From Pelagibacteraceae bacterium AG-426-E17 (GTDB lineage Bacteria; Pseudomonadota; Alphaproteobacteria; Pelagibacterales; Pelagibacteraceae): 64,000 nucleotides of DNA. The position numbers and the translations under genes were made by a program. The stretch is taken from the NCBI GenBank assembly GCA_003210095.1, contig QCNP01000001.1:604001-668000 (forward strand), in the 5' to 3' direction. Under the pieces are notes generated by a model. The model was not told where the DNA came from. It ran no database searches and was given only the letters and a program-made list of their open reading frames with translations. Below are positions 43,368 to 54,085 of this stretch, one piece after another (positions within the stretch are counted from its first letter, which is position 1; every line of letters begins with the position of its first letter).

Positions 43368-44229
43368 AAATAAAACTAAGATACAAACTTTTCAAGATAC
43401 AATTTTTACTCTACAAAAATTTTGGGCAAATCACGGGTGTGTAATTTTACAACCATACGATTTAGAAGTAGGTGCTGGAACTTTTCATCCAGCGACAACT
43501 TTGAGATCACTTGGACCAAAACCGTGGAAGTCAGCCTACGTTCAACCTTCTAGAAGACCGACCGACGGAAGATATGGAGAAAATCCAAATAGATTGCAAC
43601 ACTACTATCAGTTCCAAGTAATAATGAAGCCATCACCAAAAAATATTAAGAAATTATATTTAAGTAGTTTAGAAAAATTGAACATTAAACATAGTGAACA
43701 TGATATTAGATTTGTAGAAGATGATTGGGAGAGCCCGACTTTAGGCGCAGCTGGACTAGGCTGGGAGGTTTGGTGTGATGGTATGGAAATAACCCAATTT
43801 ACATATTTTCAAAAAATGGCTGGTATGGATTGTAAACCTATTTCTGTTGAACTTACGTATGGACTAGAACGACTTTGCATGTTTACCCAACAAAAAAAAA
43901 ACGTGTTTGATTTAGTTTGGAATAATGAGGGTATACTTTATAGGGATATTTTCTTACAAGCAGAAAAAGAATTTTCAGCTTATAATTTTGAATTAGCAAA
44001 TGTGGACAATCTGTTCAAAATTTTTGATATGGTTGAACAAGAAACAAAATTATTGCTAGAGAAAAAACTGCCATTACCAGCTTATGATCAATGTTTAAAA
44101 GCAAGTCATGTTTTTAACATTTTAGATGCAAGAGGAGCAATTAGTGTTGCTCAAAGAGCAGAGTATATTGCAAAGATAAGAGATATGACAAAAAGTGTAG
44201 GACAAGCTTGGGTAGATAACCAAAAATAA
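43357..44229 (+). CDS. glyQ: Glycyl-tRNA synthetase alpha subunit
   Basis: [47 protein letters not shown]. Confidence 0.98.
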   Translation: MASKNKTKIQTFQDTIFTLQKFWANHGCVILQPYDLEVGAGTFHPATTLRSLGPKPWKSAYVQPSRRPTDGRYGENPNRLQHYYQFQVIMKPSPKNIKKLYLSSLEKLNIKHSEHDIRFVEDDWESPTLGAAGLGWEVWCDGMEITQFTYFQKMAGMDCKPISVELTYGLERLCMFTQQKKNVFDLVWNNEGILYRDIFLQAEKEFSAYNFELANVDNLFKIFDMVEQETKLLLEKKLPLPAYDQCLKASHVFNILDARGAISVAQRAEYIAKIRDMTKSVGQAWVDNQK

Positions 44230-44237
44230 AAAATAAA

Positions 44238-46307
44238 ATGTCAGAATTTTTTATAGAACTTTTTAGTGAGGAAATTCCTGCAAATTTACAGAATAAGACA
44301 AGAAAAGATTTTTTTCAAAATTTAAAAGAATTTTTAGAAAAAGAAGAGATAAAGTATACTGGTGAGGCTAAAGCTTTTTCAATACCAAATAGATTAATTG
44401 TTTACTTTGAAAATATATCTAAAAAAATTATCAAAAAAGAAAATGAAATTAGGGGCCCAAATATTAATGCTCCAGAGGTAGCTTTAAACGGTTTTTTAAA
44501 ATCATACAAGATAACCATAGACAAAATTTATAAAAAAAAAACTGATAAAGGAGAATTTTATTTCTTTAAAAAACCATCAGAAAATATTGAAACAAAATCC
44601 CTTTTGCAAAAAAATTTACCAAGAATTTTGGACAATATATCCTGGAAGAAATCGATGCGCTGGGCTGACCATGGACTATATTGGGGAAGGCCACTTAAAT
44701 CTATACTATGTTGTTTTGACAATAAAACCTTGGAATTTGAATACCATCACCTAGTTTCATCAAATACCACTTTCATAGATAAAGATTTTGAGCAAAAAAC
44801 TACAAAGTTTTCTAGATTTAAAGATTACTTAGCTTTCTTTAGGTCACAAAATATCATTTTAGATAATAAAAAAAGAGAGCAATTTATTGTAGATCAATTG
44901 AACAAAGTAGCAAAAAAAGAAAATTTAAAAATTAATTTCAATTCTAATCTTTTGAATGAAGTCACCAACATAGTTGAAAAACCAAATATAATTAAATGTA
45001 AATTTAATAAAAGATTTCTTGAGATCCCAGATGATATATTAGTGACCACAATGCAAGTTCATCAAAAGTATTTTCCAGCATTTGATAGCAAAGATAATTT
45101 AACAAATAATTTTTTTCTAGTTGCAGATAATAAAGATAGTAAAGGATTAATAAAAATAGGAAATGAAAATGTAGTCGAAGCTCGTTTAAATGATGCCAAA
45201 TTTTTTTGGGATAAAAATAAAACTCAAAATTTGGTTAAGGGCATATCATATTTAAAAAAACTAAGTTATTTTGAGGGATTAGGATCTTACTTTGAAAAAA
45301 TTCAAAGACTAAGAAAACTAAGTGCATTAATCTCAGACGAATTACTAATAAGTAAAGAGAAAGTTGAAATCGCCTCTTCCATTTGTAAAGTTGATTTAAC
45401 TTCTGATTTAGTCAATGAGTTCCCCGAGTTACAGGGTATAATGGGTGGACACTTTGCAAAGTCTCAAGGATTCGATAATGATATATGTCTTGCTATTAGG
45501 GAGCATTATTTACCAACTGGCCCAGACACTAAGACACCAAAAAAACCTTATTCAGTGACATTAGCTATAAGCGACAAATTAGATACCTTGGCTGGTTTTT
45601 TTGCAATTAATTTAAAACCAACTAGTTCAAAAGATCCGTTCGCTTTAAGACGGTCTGCTATTGGTCTTATAAGATTAATAGTAGAAAATAAATTAGAAAT
45701 TAAGCTGAAAGATATTATTAATTATTCATTTGTATTATTCAATGAACAAAATGTGAATTTCGACATTAAAATAGCACAACAGGATTTATATAATTTCATT
45801 TCAGATAGATTAAAATTTTATATGAAAGAAAAAAATATAAGATCAGATATTATAGACTGTTCTATGAATAGTTATAATACAGATCAGATTTATAAAATTT
45901 TTAATAAAGCTTTTATTTTAAATAAATTGATTGATAAAAACGTAGGTCAAGACATTATCTTTTCTTATAAAAGAGCTTCAAATATTTTAAACGATGAAAT
46001 TAAAAAAAATAAAGTTGAATTGAACGAAACTACAGATCCTGGATTATTTAAAAATGAGTTTGAAAAAAAATTATATAAAAAAATACAGGAAATAAGAAAA
46101 TATTTTACAAGTCTAGGTAGTGGAGAAAATTGCGAGAAAACACTAGAGGTATTAGCTGCCGCAAAGGTAGAAGTATCAAACTTTTTTGAGCATGTAATTG
46201 TAAATGATGATGATGAAATCTTAAAAAAAAATCGTTTGGAACTTTTACAATTGTTATGTAAAACGTTCAATAATTACATAAATTTTTCTAATATTGAGAG
46301 CACTTAA
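44238..46307 (+). CDS. glyS: Glycyl-tRNA synthetase beta subunit
   Basis: FFIELFSEEIPANLQ, SMRWADHGLYWGRPLKSI, ELQGIMGGHFAKSQG, LDTLAGFFAI. Confidence 0.96.
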   Translation: MSEFFIELFSEEIPANLQNKTRKDFFQNLKEFLEKEEIKYTGEAKAFSIPNRLIVYFENISKKIIKKENEIRGPNINAPEVALNGFLKSYKITIDKIYKKKTDKGEFYFFKKPSENIETKSLLQKNLPRILDNISWKKSMRWADHGLYWGRPLKSILCCFDNKTLEFEYHHLVSSNTTFIDKDFEQKTTKFSRFKDYLAFFRSQNIILDNKKREQFIVDQLNKVAKKENLKINFNSNLLNEVTNIVEKPNIIKCKFNKRFLEIPDDILVTTMQVHQKYFPAFDSKDNLTNNFFLVADNKDSKGLIKIGNENVVEARLNDAKFFWDKNKTQNLVKGISYLKKLSYFEGLGSYFEKIQRLRKLSALISDELLISKEKVEIASSICKVDLTSDLVNEFPELQGIMGGHFAKSQGFDNDICLAIREHYLPTGPDTKTPKKPYSVTLAISDKLDTLAGFFAINLKPTSSKDPFALRRSAIGLIRLIVENKLEIKLKDIINYSFVLFNEQNVNFDIKIAQQDLYNFISDRLKFYMKEKNIRSDIIDCSMNSYNTDQIYKIFNKAFILNKLIDKNVGQDIIFSYKRASNILNDEIKKNKVELNETTDPGLFKNEFEKKLYKKIQEIRKYFTSLGSGENCEKTLEVLAAAKVEVSNFFEHVIVNDDDEILKKNRLELLQLLCKTFNNYINFSNIEST

Positions 46308-48970
46308 TGAGTAACTTAGTTTTTAATTTTAAATCTAAAAAGTCAAAAAATTTGAAAAATTCAAAATTTATTTTGGGTGGCAAAGGTGCAAACTTAGCTC
46401 AAATGGGTAAGTTAGGCTTACCAGTTCCTCCTGGTTTTACAATCTCTACTGAGGTTTGTGAAATATTTTATAAAAATAATAAAAAATTGAATTCAAAACT
46501 TATTAAAACTATTAATACGGAGTTAAAGCAGGTTGAAAAAGACTGTAACAAAAAATTTGGAGATTTAAACAATCCACTTTTAGTTTCTGTCAGATCAGGA
46601 GCAAGAGTCTCTATGCCAGGAATGATGGATACAATTTTAAATTTAGGATTAAATGATAAAACTGTTAATGGACTGGCTAAAAAAACTTCTAACATGAGGT
46701 TTGCTAAAGATAGTTACAGAAGATTTATCCAGATGTATTCAAATGTAGTTTTAGGTATAGAAAGTTATAATTTTGAGGAATTAATTGAAAACTATAAGTT
46801 AACAAAAGGTGTTCTAATGGATACTGATTTAGATGAAAATGACTGGGACGGTTTAATTAATGACTTTAAAAATGTTGTTAAAGAAAAGACGAAAAAACAG
46901 TTTCCTCAAGATGTATATGAGCAGTTATATGGCGCAATTTCTGCTGTATTTTTGTCTTGGGAGAGTAATAGAGCAAAAGTTTATCGGAAATTAAATCAAA
47001 TACCATCAGAGTGGGGAACAGCTGTCAATGTGCAATCAATGGTTTTTGGAAATATGGGAAACGATTGTGCTACTGGAGTCGTATTTACAAGAAATCCATC
47101 AGATGGAAAAAATGAAATTTATGGAGAATATTTAATTAATGCTCAAGGTGAGGACGTAGTAGCAGGAACTAGAACTCCAAATTACATTACAAAAAAAGCT
47201 CACAAAGATTCGAAATCAAAGGGAAAGTCGATGGAAGAGTCTATGCCAAAAGTATTTTTACAATTAAAAAAAATCTTATTACTTTTAGAAAAACATTATA
47301 AAGATATGCAAGATGTAGAGTTTACAGTTGAAAATTCTAAACTTTGGATGCTTCAAACAAGATCAGGCAAAAGGACAGCTAGGTCAGCTGTTAAAATTGC
47401 GGTAGATATGGTCAAAGAAAAATTGATTTCAAAAAAAGAGGCTGTATTAAGAGTTGATCCAAATTCTTTAGATACATTGCTTCACCCAACTCTTGACGAA
47501 ACAAAAGATATAAAAACAATTGCTAAAGGCTTACCGGCATCTCCGGGCGCAACAAGTGGAAAGGTCGTTTTTACATCTGATGAAGCCGAGAGACTAAATG
47601 GCATGATGCAAGATACAATATTAGTTCGTGTAGAAACATCCCCCGAAGATATCCATGGTATGCATGCTGCCAAAGGAATTCTGACTGCACGAGGAGGTAT
47701 GACAAGCCACGCTGCAGTTGTTGCGAGAGGTATGGGTAGACCATGTGTTTCAGGATCAAGTGAAATAGATATTAATTATGAGGATAAAATTTTCAAAACT
47801 ACTTCAAATGTTGTAGTAAAAGAAGGTGATATAATCACAATTGATGGTTCTACTGGAAGAGTTATTTTAGGAGAAGTTCCTACTATAAAGCCTGAGATCT
47901 CAGGAGATTTTTCGAAATTGATGAGTTGGGCTGACAAATTTAGGAAATTAAAAGTTAGAACTAATTCTGAAACTCCACTAGACACAAAAACAGCAAGAGA
48001 CTTTGGAGCAGAAGGCATTGGATTGTGTAGAACAGAACATATGTTCTTTGATGAAGACAGAATTCTTTCTGTAAGGGAAATGATTTTATCAAAAACTATT
48101 GAGGATAGAAATAAAGCTCTGGCTAAACTTCTCCCTCATCAAAAAAAAGATTTTACACAAATTTTTGAAATTATGAGTGGCTTGCCAGTAACTGTGAGAC
48201 TACTGGACCCACCTTTACACGAATTTTTACCTAAAAACGATAAAGAGATAAATGATCTAAGCAATGTAACTGGACTTAATGTTGATGAAATAAAATCCAG
48301 AACTGAGGAATTGCACGAACATAATCCAATGCTAGGACACAGAGGATGTAGATTAGGTATATCTTTTCCTGAAATTTATGAAATGCAATGTAGAGCAATA
48401 TTTGAGGCCTTAATAGATTGTAAGAAGAGAAAACTTAAATCTACAATGCCTGAAATAATGATACCTCTTGTTTCAACAGAGGCAGAAATAAAAATTATGA
48501 AAAACCTAGTAATTAGAGTGGCTAAAAAGGTTCAGGATGAACATAATACTAAAATAAGTTTTTTAGTAGGAACAATGATTGAGTTACCACGAGCAGCAAT
48601 AAAAGCAAGAGACATAGCTAAGCATGCTGAATTTTTTAGTTTTGGAACAAATGACTTGACCCAAACAACTTTTGGTATCAGTAGAGATGATAGTGGAAAA
48701 TTCTTGAACGATTATATTGAAAATAAAATATTTGATATCGATCCTTTTGTATCAATTGACGATGGAGTTGGTGACTTAATAGAAATAGCTGCTTTAAAGG
48801 GGAAAAAGCAAAATAAAAATATTAAACTTGGAATTTGTGGTGAACACGGTGGTGATCCTAAAAGTATTAATTTTTGCTCAAGAACCGGATTAAATTATGT
48901 TTCTTGTTCACCCTACAGAGTTCCAGTTGCTAGATTAGCCGCTGCTCAAGCTGAGTTAATTAAAAAATAA
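46307..48970 (+). CDS. ppdK: Pyruvate, phosphate dikinase
   Basis: LGGKGANLAQMGKLGLPVPPGFTIST, GMTSHAAVVARGMGRPCVSG, FSFGTNDLTQTTFGISRDD, GICGEHGGDP. Confidence 0.98.
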   Translation: MSNLVFNFKSKKSKNLKNSKFILGGKGANLAQMGKLGLPVPPGFTISTEVCEIFYKNNKKLNSKLIKTINTELKQVEKDCNKKFGDLNNPLLVSVRSGARVSMPGMMDTILNLGLNDKTVNGLAKKTSNMRFAKDSYRRFIQMYSNVVLGIESYNFEELIENYKLTKGVLMDTDLDENDWDGLINDFKNVVKEKTKKQFPQDVYEQLYGAISAVFLSWESNRAKVYRKLNQIPSEWGTAVNVQSMVFGNMGNDCATGVVFTRNPSDGKNEIYGEYLINAQGEDVVAGTRTPNYITKKAHKDSKSKGKSMEESMPKVFLQLKKILLLLEKHYKDMQDVEFTVENSKLWMLQTRSGKRTARSAVKIAVDMVKEKLISKKEAVLRVDPNSLDTLLHPTLDETKDIKTIAKGLPASPGATSGKVVFTSDEAERLNGMMQDTILVRVETSPEDIHGMHAAKGILTARGGMTSHAAVVARGMGRPCVSGSSEIDINYEDKIFKTTSNVVVKEGDIITIDGSTGRVILGEVPTIKPEISGDFSKLMSWADKFRKLKVRTNSETPLDTKTARDFGAEGIGLCRTEHMFFDEDRILSVREMILSKTIEDRNKALAKLLPHQKKDFTQIFEIMSGLPVTVRLLDPPLHEFLPKNDKEINDLSNVTGLNVDEIKSRTEELHEHNPMLGHRGCRLGISFPEIYEMQCRAIFEALIDCKKRKLKSTMPEIMIPLVSTEAEIKIMKNLVIRVAKKVQDEHNTKISFLVGTMIELPRAAIKARDIAKHAEFFSFGTNDLTQTTFGISRDDSGKFLNDYIENKIFDIDPFVSIDDGVGDLIEIAALKGKKQNKNIKLGICGEHGGDPKSINFCSRTGLNYVSCSPYRVPVARLAAAQAELIKK

Positions 48971-49805
48971 GCAAGCTACTATCAAAACTCTTTGCACTAT
49001 GTGTAATAGAACCTATAGATATTCTATTTACTCCAGTCTTACTTATTTTTCTAATATTTTCTAAGTTTGCATTTCCAGAATACTCAGTTTCATATTTATT
49101 CTTACAAATCTTTAAATATTTTTTTAATTGAGGTAGTCTTACATTATCAAATAAAATTCTATTAAATTTTAGACCCAAAACATTTTTTAATTGTGTAAGA
49201 TTTTCTATCTCAACCGTAACTTTTTTCTTAGTTTTTAAAGATTTTTTTATAATATTTCTTAAAGATACTTTTGATTGAAAATGGTTTTCTTTTATTAGCA
49301 CTTCATCACTTAAATTGTATCTATGATTATATCCACCACCTTTTTTTACAGCATATTTTTCTAATAATCTTAAATTAGGTGTTGTTTTTCTTGTACAACA
49401 AATTTTAGTTTTATTTTTAACTTTCCTTACATATTGATTTGTAATAGTCGAAATACCTGAAGCATGATTAAGAAAGTTAAGAGCTGTTCTTTCTGCAATT
49501 AAAATAGTTTTTATTTTTGCTGTTATTTCAGCAATAGTTTGATTTTTTTTAATTTTTTTACCATCCTTAATTTTGACTAAAAATTTACTTTTTTTTTCTA
49601 AAATTTTGAATGTTGCTTTGCAAAAATCAATTCCAGATATTACCCCACTTTGTTTTGATATTATTTTTGCTTTAGCTATTTTATTTTTTGAATCTAAAAG
49701 TTTTGTTGTTATGTCACCATTTGGTTCCAAGTCCTCACGAAGAGCTTTAAGAACTATATTATTTATATATTTTTGATTTATTCTTTGCACTGATCTAACG
49801 ACCAA
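48960..49805 (-). CDS. nadC: Nicotinate-nucleotide pyrophosphorylase (carboxylating)
   Basis: ALREDLEPNGDITTKLL, ERTALNFLNHASGIST, CCTRKTTPNLRLLEKYAVKKGGGYNHRYNLSDEVLIKENH. Confidence 0.95.
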   Translation of the reverse strand: MVVRSVQRINQKYINNIVLKALREDLEPNGDITTKLLDSKNKIAKAKIISKQSGVISGIDFCKATFKILEKKSKFLVKIKDGKKIKKNQTIAEITAKIKTILIAERTALNFLNHASGISTITNQYVRKVKNKTKICCTRKTTPNLRLLEKYAVKKGGGYNHRYNLSDEVLIKENHFQSKVSLRNIIKKSLKTKKKVTVEIENLTQLKNVLGLKFNRILFDNVRLPQLKKYLKICKNKYETEYSGNANLENIRKISKTGVNRISIGSITHSAKSFDSSLLIF

Positions 49806-50784
49806 TTTCAGTCATTCTCTCAACAGATTTTCTTGCTTTTTCTATTGTTTCTTTTGACATTAATATTTCATTTGTTTCATTTTTTAAACACTCTAAAATT
49901 TTTGGAAGAGTAATTCTTTTCATATGCGGACATAAGTTACAAGGTTTTATAAATTTTACATTAGGATTGTCTACTTGAACATTATCGCTCATTGAGCACT
50001 CTGTTACCATCATAACTTTTTCTGGTTGGTTTTCTTTTACATACTTGATCATACCGCTAGTAGAACCTGTAAAATCACTTGCGTTTATTACATCTGGTGG
50101 ACATTCAGGGTGCGCAATTACTTTTATACCAGGATTATTTTTTCTGATTTCATTAATTTCTTGATCGTTAAACTGCTCATGGACTTCACATGTACCCTTC
50201 CAAGAAATTATTTCAACATCCGTCTGAGTTGCAACATATTTTGCAAGGTAATCATCTGGTAAGAAAATAACTTTTTTAACACCTAAAGAATTAACAATTT
50301 TTACTGCATTCGCAGAAGTACAACACACATCAGTTTCCGCTTTAACATCTGCAGAAGTATTTACATAAGAAACAACCGGGACTCCTGGATATTTCTTTTT
50401 TAAATTTCTAACATCCTCACCGGTTATTGAGGAAGATAATGAGCAACCAGCACGCATATCTGGCAACAAAACTTTTTTGTCTGGACTCATTAGTTTTGCT
50501 GTCTCGGCCATGAAATGCACACCACACATTACTATAATATCAGCTTTTGTTTTTGCCGCTTCAACAGCAAGTGCTAAGGAGTCGGCTGAAAAATCTGATA
50601 TACCATGATAAATTTCTGGAGTTTGATAGTTGTGAGCAAGTATCACTGCATTTTTTTCTTTTTTTAGTTTATTAATTTCATAAATATATGGAGCATGAGT
50701 GGACCACTCTATTTCAGGCATTATATCTGATATTTTTTTGTAAATTGAATTAGTAGCTTTTTTTACTTCAGAGTTAAATTCCAT
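49795..50784 (-). CDS. nadA: Quinolinate synthase NadA
   Basis: AVILAHNYQTPEIYHGISDFSADSLALA, MCGVHFMAETAKLMSPDKKVLLPDMRAGCSLSSSI; ATG (MEFNSEVKK) preferred as start. Confidence 0.95.
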   Translation of the reverse strand: MEFNSEVKKATNSIYKKISDIMPEIEWSTHAPYIYEINKLKKEKNAVILAHNYQTPEIYHGISDFSADSLALAVEAAKTKADIIVMCGVHFMAETAKLMSPDKKVLLPDMRAGCSLSSSITGEDVRNLKKKYPGVPVVSYVNTSADVKAETDVCCTSANAVKIVNSLGVKKVIFLPDDYLAKYVATQTDVEIISWKGTCEVHEQFNDQEINEIRKNNPGIKVIAHPECPPDVINASDFTGSTSGMIKYVKENQPEKVMMVTECSMSDNVQVDNPNVKFIKPCNLCPHMKRITLPKILECLKNETNEILMSKETIEKARKSVERMTEIGR

Positions 50785-50838
50785 AACTAATCCTATCAAC
50801 TTGAAAGAAGATTGTCATTCAATTAATGTGACGCATAT

Positions 50839-50925
50839 GCGGCCGTGCTGAAACTGGTAGACAGGCTTGGTTGAGGGCCAAGTGGGGGGTTCCCCATGAG
50901 AGTTCGAGTCTCTCCGGCCGCACCA
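50839..50925 (+). tRNA. tRNA-Leu (GAG)
   Basis: GCGGCCGTGCTGAAACTGGTAGACAGGCTTGGTTGAGGGCCAAGTGGGGGGTTCCCCATGAGAGTTCGAGTCTCTCCGGCCGCACCA; class II tRNA with long variable arm, loop TTGAGGG. Confidence 0.96.
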
Positions 50926-50930
50926 ATAAA

Positions 50931-51824
50931 TTAAATATTAAGCCATTTTGGTTTAAAGAATTTAATTTCTGCCTGCCCGCATTTAAAAATTTTATCAAAA
51001 CTAAAAATATTATTATTTAATTTGACCAACCCAAAATTGTAATTATTTGATATTAGAGCCTTGCCTATCTCATCTTTATTATAAGTTATAGGGTCACTTT
51101 CATTTAGTGAGCCTTTTAAAATTTTAAAAGGCAGAAGTCTTTTATTTAATTTGTTTTTAAGTTTTATTCTTGATGTATTTTCTTGTCCTATATAACAACC
51201 TTTTTTAAAATCTATTGCATTAAGCTCCTCAAAATTACATTCAATTCCAAATAACTTTTCTTTTAATAAATTTGTTTGTAATTGAGGTATTCCCAGATTG
51301 AAACTATAATCATAATATATCCCGGGATCCTCTGATTTAAGATTTAATTTTTTTAGAGATAAATATAATTTCTCTAAATTAATTATTAATCTTCCACCCA
51401 ATTCTTTATTTCTTGGATCTAAAAAAACAGGATCTTCTCGATATTTTGTGGTGAAACCTAACAAATCTTGTGCTCCCTCAAATTCTAAAAATTTAGAATG
51501 TGAAAAAGTAGCAACTACAAATTCGTTACTCAAATTTAAAATTTCTACTTTAGATCTTAATTTATAAGAAATCATCTTTTTATATAGCTCTTCTGCAATC
51601 CTTTTTTCACAGTCTAAAAAAAAACCGTTTTTATGCTTTACAACTATGAAGTCATATAAAAACTTACCCTGAGGTGTTAACAATGAGGCATAACAACTGT
51701 TTTTATCATTAACTTTATAAATATCGTTTGTTATTAAATTTTGAAGAAACTCATTTTTGTCAGATCCACTAATGAACAAAACACCTCGGTCTTCTAGAAT
51801 AAATACAAATTTCTCATTAATCAT
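50931..51824 (-). CDS. ygfZ: YgfZ/GcvT-like folate-binding protein
   Basis: LFISGSDKNEFLQNLITNDI, LTPQGKFLYDFIV, FKKGCYIGQENTSRIKLKNKLNKRLLPF (KGCYxGQE). Confidence 0.92.
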   Translation of the reverse strand: MINEKFVFILEDRGVLFISGSDKNEFLQNLITNDIYKVNDKNSCYASLLTPQGKFLYDFIVVKHKNGFFLDCEKRIAEELYKKMISYKLRSKVEILNLSNEFVVATFSHSKFLEFEGAQDLLGFTTKYREDPVFLDPRNKELGGRLIINLEKLYLSLKKLNLKSEDPGIYYDYSFNLGIPQLQTNLLKEKLFGIECNFEELNAIDFKKGCYIGQENTSRIKLKNKLNKRLLPFKILKGSLNESDPITYNKDEIGKALISNNYNFGLVKLNNNIFSFDKIFKCGQAEIKFFKPKWLNI

Positions 51825-51868
51825 AATTGATACTTTATATTTTATAATATAATAAGATTTTTGTAATA

Positions 51869-53173
51869 ATGTTAGATTTAAAAATTATAAATGGTAATTG
51901 CTTTATTAATGGGAAATTGGAAAAACAAGATATTGGTATTAAACAAGGTAAAATCGTAAATATAGGAAGTTTCGGTGAAGAGTCGAAAGAAACCTTTAAC
52001 GCGGAAGATTTAACAGTTCTTCCTGGTTGCATTGACACGCAAGTTCATTTTAGAGAGCCAGGTTCAACAGACACTGAAGACCTTAATTCTGGAAGTAAGG
52101 CAGCGGTTATGGGAGGTATAACTTCAGTTTTTGAAATGCCCAATACAAAACCACCTACTACTAATTTTGAGGAATTTGAAAAAAAAATAAACATTGCAAA
52201 ACAAATGTACTGTAATCACGCATTTTTTTTTGGAGCTACAGCTGAAAATTATGAGACCTTAGAAAAATTAAAAGATTTAAAAGGGTGTTGTGGAATAAAA
52301 CTTTTTGCAGGATCATCAACAGGAAATTTGTTAGTAGACAAGGAAGATGATATTGAAAAAGTGTTTAAGCATGCATCAAAAGTTGTTGCCGTACATTCAG
52401 AAGACGAGGAAATACTTAACATTAGAAAAAAATTAATTGAAAAAGGTAACGTGAAAACACATCCTGTTTGGAGAAACGAGGAAGTGGCCATGTCCTCAAC
52501 TAGAAAAATTGTTAAAATTGCAAAGAGATTTAATAAAAAAGCACATATACTTCATATTACTACAAAAGAGGAAATAGACTTTCTGTCTCAAAACAAAGGT
52601 AACATAACATTTGAAATAACACCTCAACACCTAACGTTTTGTGCACCTGATTGTTACGATAAAATTGGTACTTATGCACAAATGAATCCACCCATAAGAG
52701 ATAAAACTCATCAAAATCGTCTTTGGTATGCAATTAAAAATAATTATAATGATACAATTGGTTCAGATCATGCACCGCACTTAAAAATTAATAAAGATAA
52801 ATCTTATCCAGATTCACCTTCTGGCATGCCTGGCGTACAAACATTGTTACCTGTTATGTTAAATCATATCAATAATGGAAAATTAAAATTAGAACAATTA
52901 ATAAAATTTATTTGTGAAAATCCTGTGAAAATATTTAGAATTAAAAATAAAGGATATATAAAAAAAGACTTTGATGCTGATCTTACGATTGTAGATTTAA
53001 ACAGAAAAATAAAAATTGATAACAAAGATATGCAAAGTAAATGTAAATGGACACCATATCACGGAGAAACATTTAAAGGATGCCCAATAGCAACAATTGT
53101 TAATGGAGAAATTAAAATGAAATTTGGAAAAATTATAGGATCACCAAATGGTGAGCCAATTATCTTTAATTAG
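51869..53173 (+). CDS. pyrC: Dihydroorotase (class I type)
   Basis: VLPGCIDTQVHFREPGSTDTEDLNSGSKAAVMGGITSVFEMPNTKPPT, TIGSDHAPH, PSGMPGVQTLLPVML. Confidence 0.93.
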   Translation: MLDLKIINGNCFINGKLEKQDIGIKQGKIVNIGSFGEESKETFNAEDLTVLPGCIDTQVHFREPGSTDTEDLNSGSKAAVMGGITSVFEMPNTKPPTTNFEEFEKKINIAKQMYCNHAFFFGATAENYETLEKLKDLKGCCGIKLFAGSSTGNLLVDKEDDIEKVFKHASKVVAVHSEDEEILNIRKKLIEKGNVKTHPVWRNEEVAMSSTRKIVKIAKRFNKKAHILHITTKEEIDFLSQNKGNITFEITPQHLTFCAPDCYDKIGTYAQMNPPIRDKTHQNRLWYAIKNNYNDTIGSDHAPHLKINKDKSYPDSPSGMPGVQTLLPVMLNHINNGKLKLEQLIKFICENPVKIFRIKNKGYIKKDFDADLTIVDLNRKIKIDNKDMQSKCKWTPYHGETFKGCPIATIVNGEIKMKFGKIIGSPNGEPIIFN

Positions 53174-53176
53174 TAG

Positions 53177-53986
53177 ATGAGAAAACCTTTAGTTTCGGTC
53201 CTAATTAATAATTTTAACAAAGAAAATTTTTGTGAAAAGGCAGTGAGGTCAGCACTTGATCAAGATTATAGTAAAACAGAAGTAATTTTTTATGACGATA
53301 ATTCATCAGATCTATCTTTAAATAAAATTGATTTTTTAAAAAAGAAAAAAAAATACAAGAAACTTAAAGTAATTAAAAATAAGAATAGAGGTATAATTTC
53401 CTCTTATAATCAAATTAAAGGGATAATAAGATCATTAAAAAAATCCAAAGGTCAAATAATTTGTTTATTAGACTCCGATGATTGGTTTAAAAAAAATAAG
53501 ATAAAAGAAGTAGTAAATTTTTTTAATAAAAATAAAGATCAGGACATTCTTTTCGATAAACCAATCCTATTTTTTGGAAGCGGGGAAACAAAAAAAATAA
53601 GTGTTCAGTATGAAACAAGAAATAATAAATGGCCTAAATTCCCCCCCACAAGTTGTATTAGTTTTAGAAAAAAAAATTTGGAGTCAATAATTAAAAAAGT
53701 TTTTAACAATGATTATCCTGATTTATGGATAGATTTTAGATTAGCAAGTTTTTTTGCCATTAAAAAAAAACAATTTAATTTATTAAATACCCATCTTACA
53801 TTTTACAGACAATTAGAAAATAGTTTTGATAAAAAATACAACAGATTTCTAAATGGCGCTTGGTGGAGAAGAAGAAGTCAAGCTTTTGATTTCATAAATC
53901 AAATAGATAAAAAAAATATTAAAAATTACGAGACTTTTGATTATTATATTACAAGAATAATAAGTAAGCTATTTTCTATTTTTTAA
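53177..53986 (+). CDS. Family 2 glycosyltransferase
   Basis: PLVSVLINNFNKENFCEKAVRSALDQDYSKTEVIFYDDNSSD, CLLDSDDWF. Confidence 0.9.
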   Translation: MRKPLVSVLINNFNKENFCEKAVRSALDQDYSKTEVIFYDDNSSDLSLNKIDFLKKKKKYKKLKVIKNKNRGIISSYNQIKGIIRSLKKSKGQIICLLDSDDWFKKNKIKEVVNFFNKNKDQDILFDKPILFFGSGETKKISVQYETRNNKWPKFPPTSCISFRKKNLESIIKKVFNNDYPDLWIDFRLASFFAIKKKQFNLLNTHLTFYRQLENSFDKKYNRFLNGAWWRRRSQAFDFINQIDKKNIKNYETFDYYITRIISKLFSIF

Positions 53987-54085
53987 TATCCAGCACCCCC
54001 TGTTATAAGTATATTATTCATTAAATTTTTTAAAAAGTTCTTATTTAAAACAAAATTTTTATTTAAGTTATAATTAATTCTATAA

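Noticed and set aside
47482-48018. Minus-strand ORFs opposite ppdK (63, 62, 80 aa)
   Set aside because: Lie fully inside ppdK; no independent signals.
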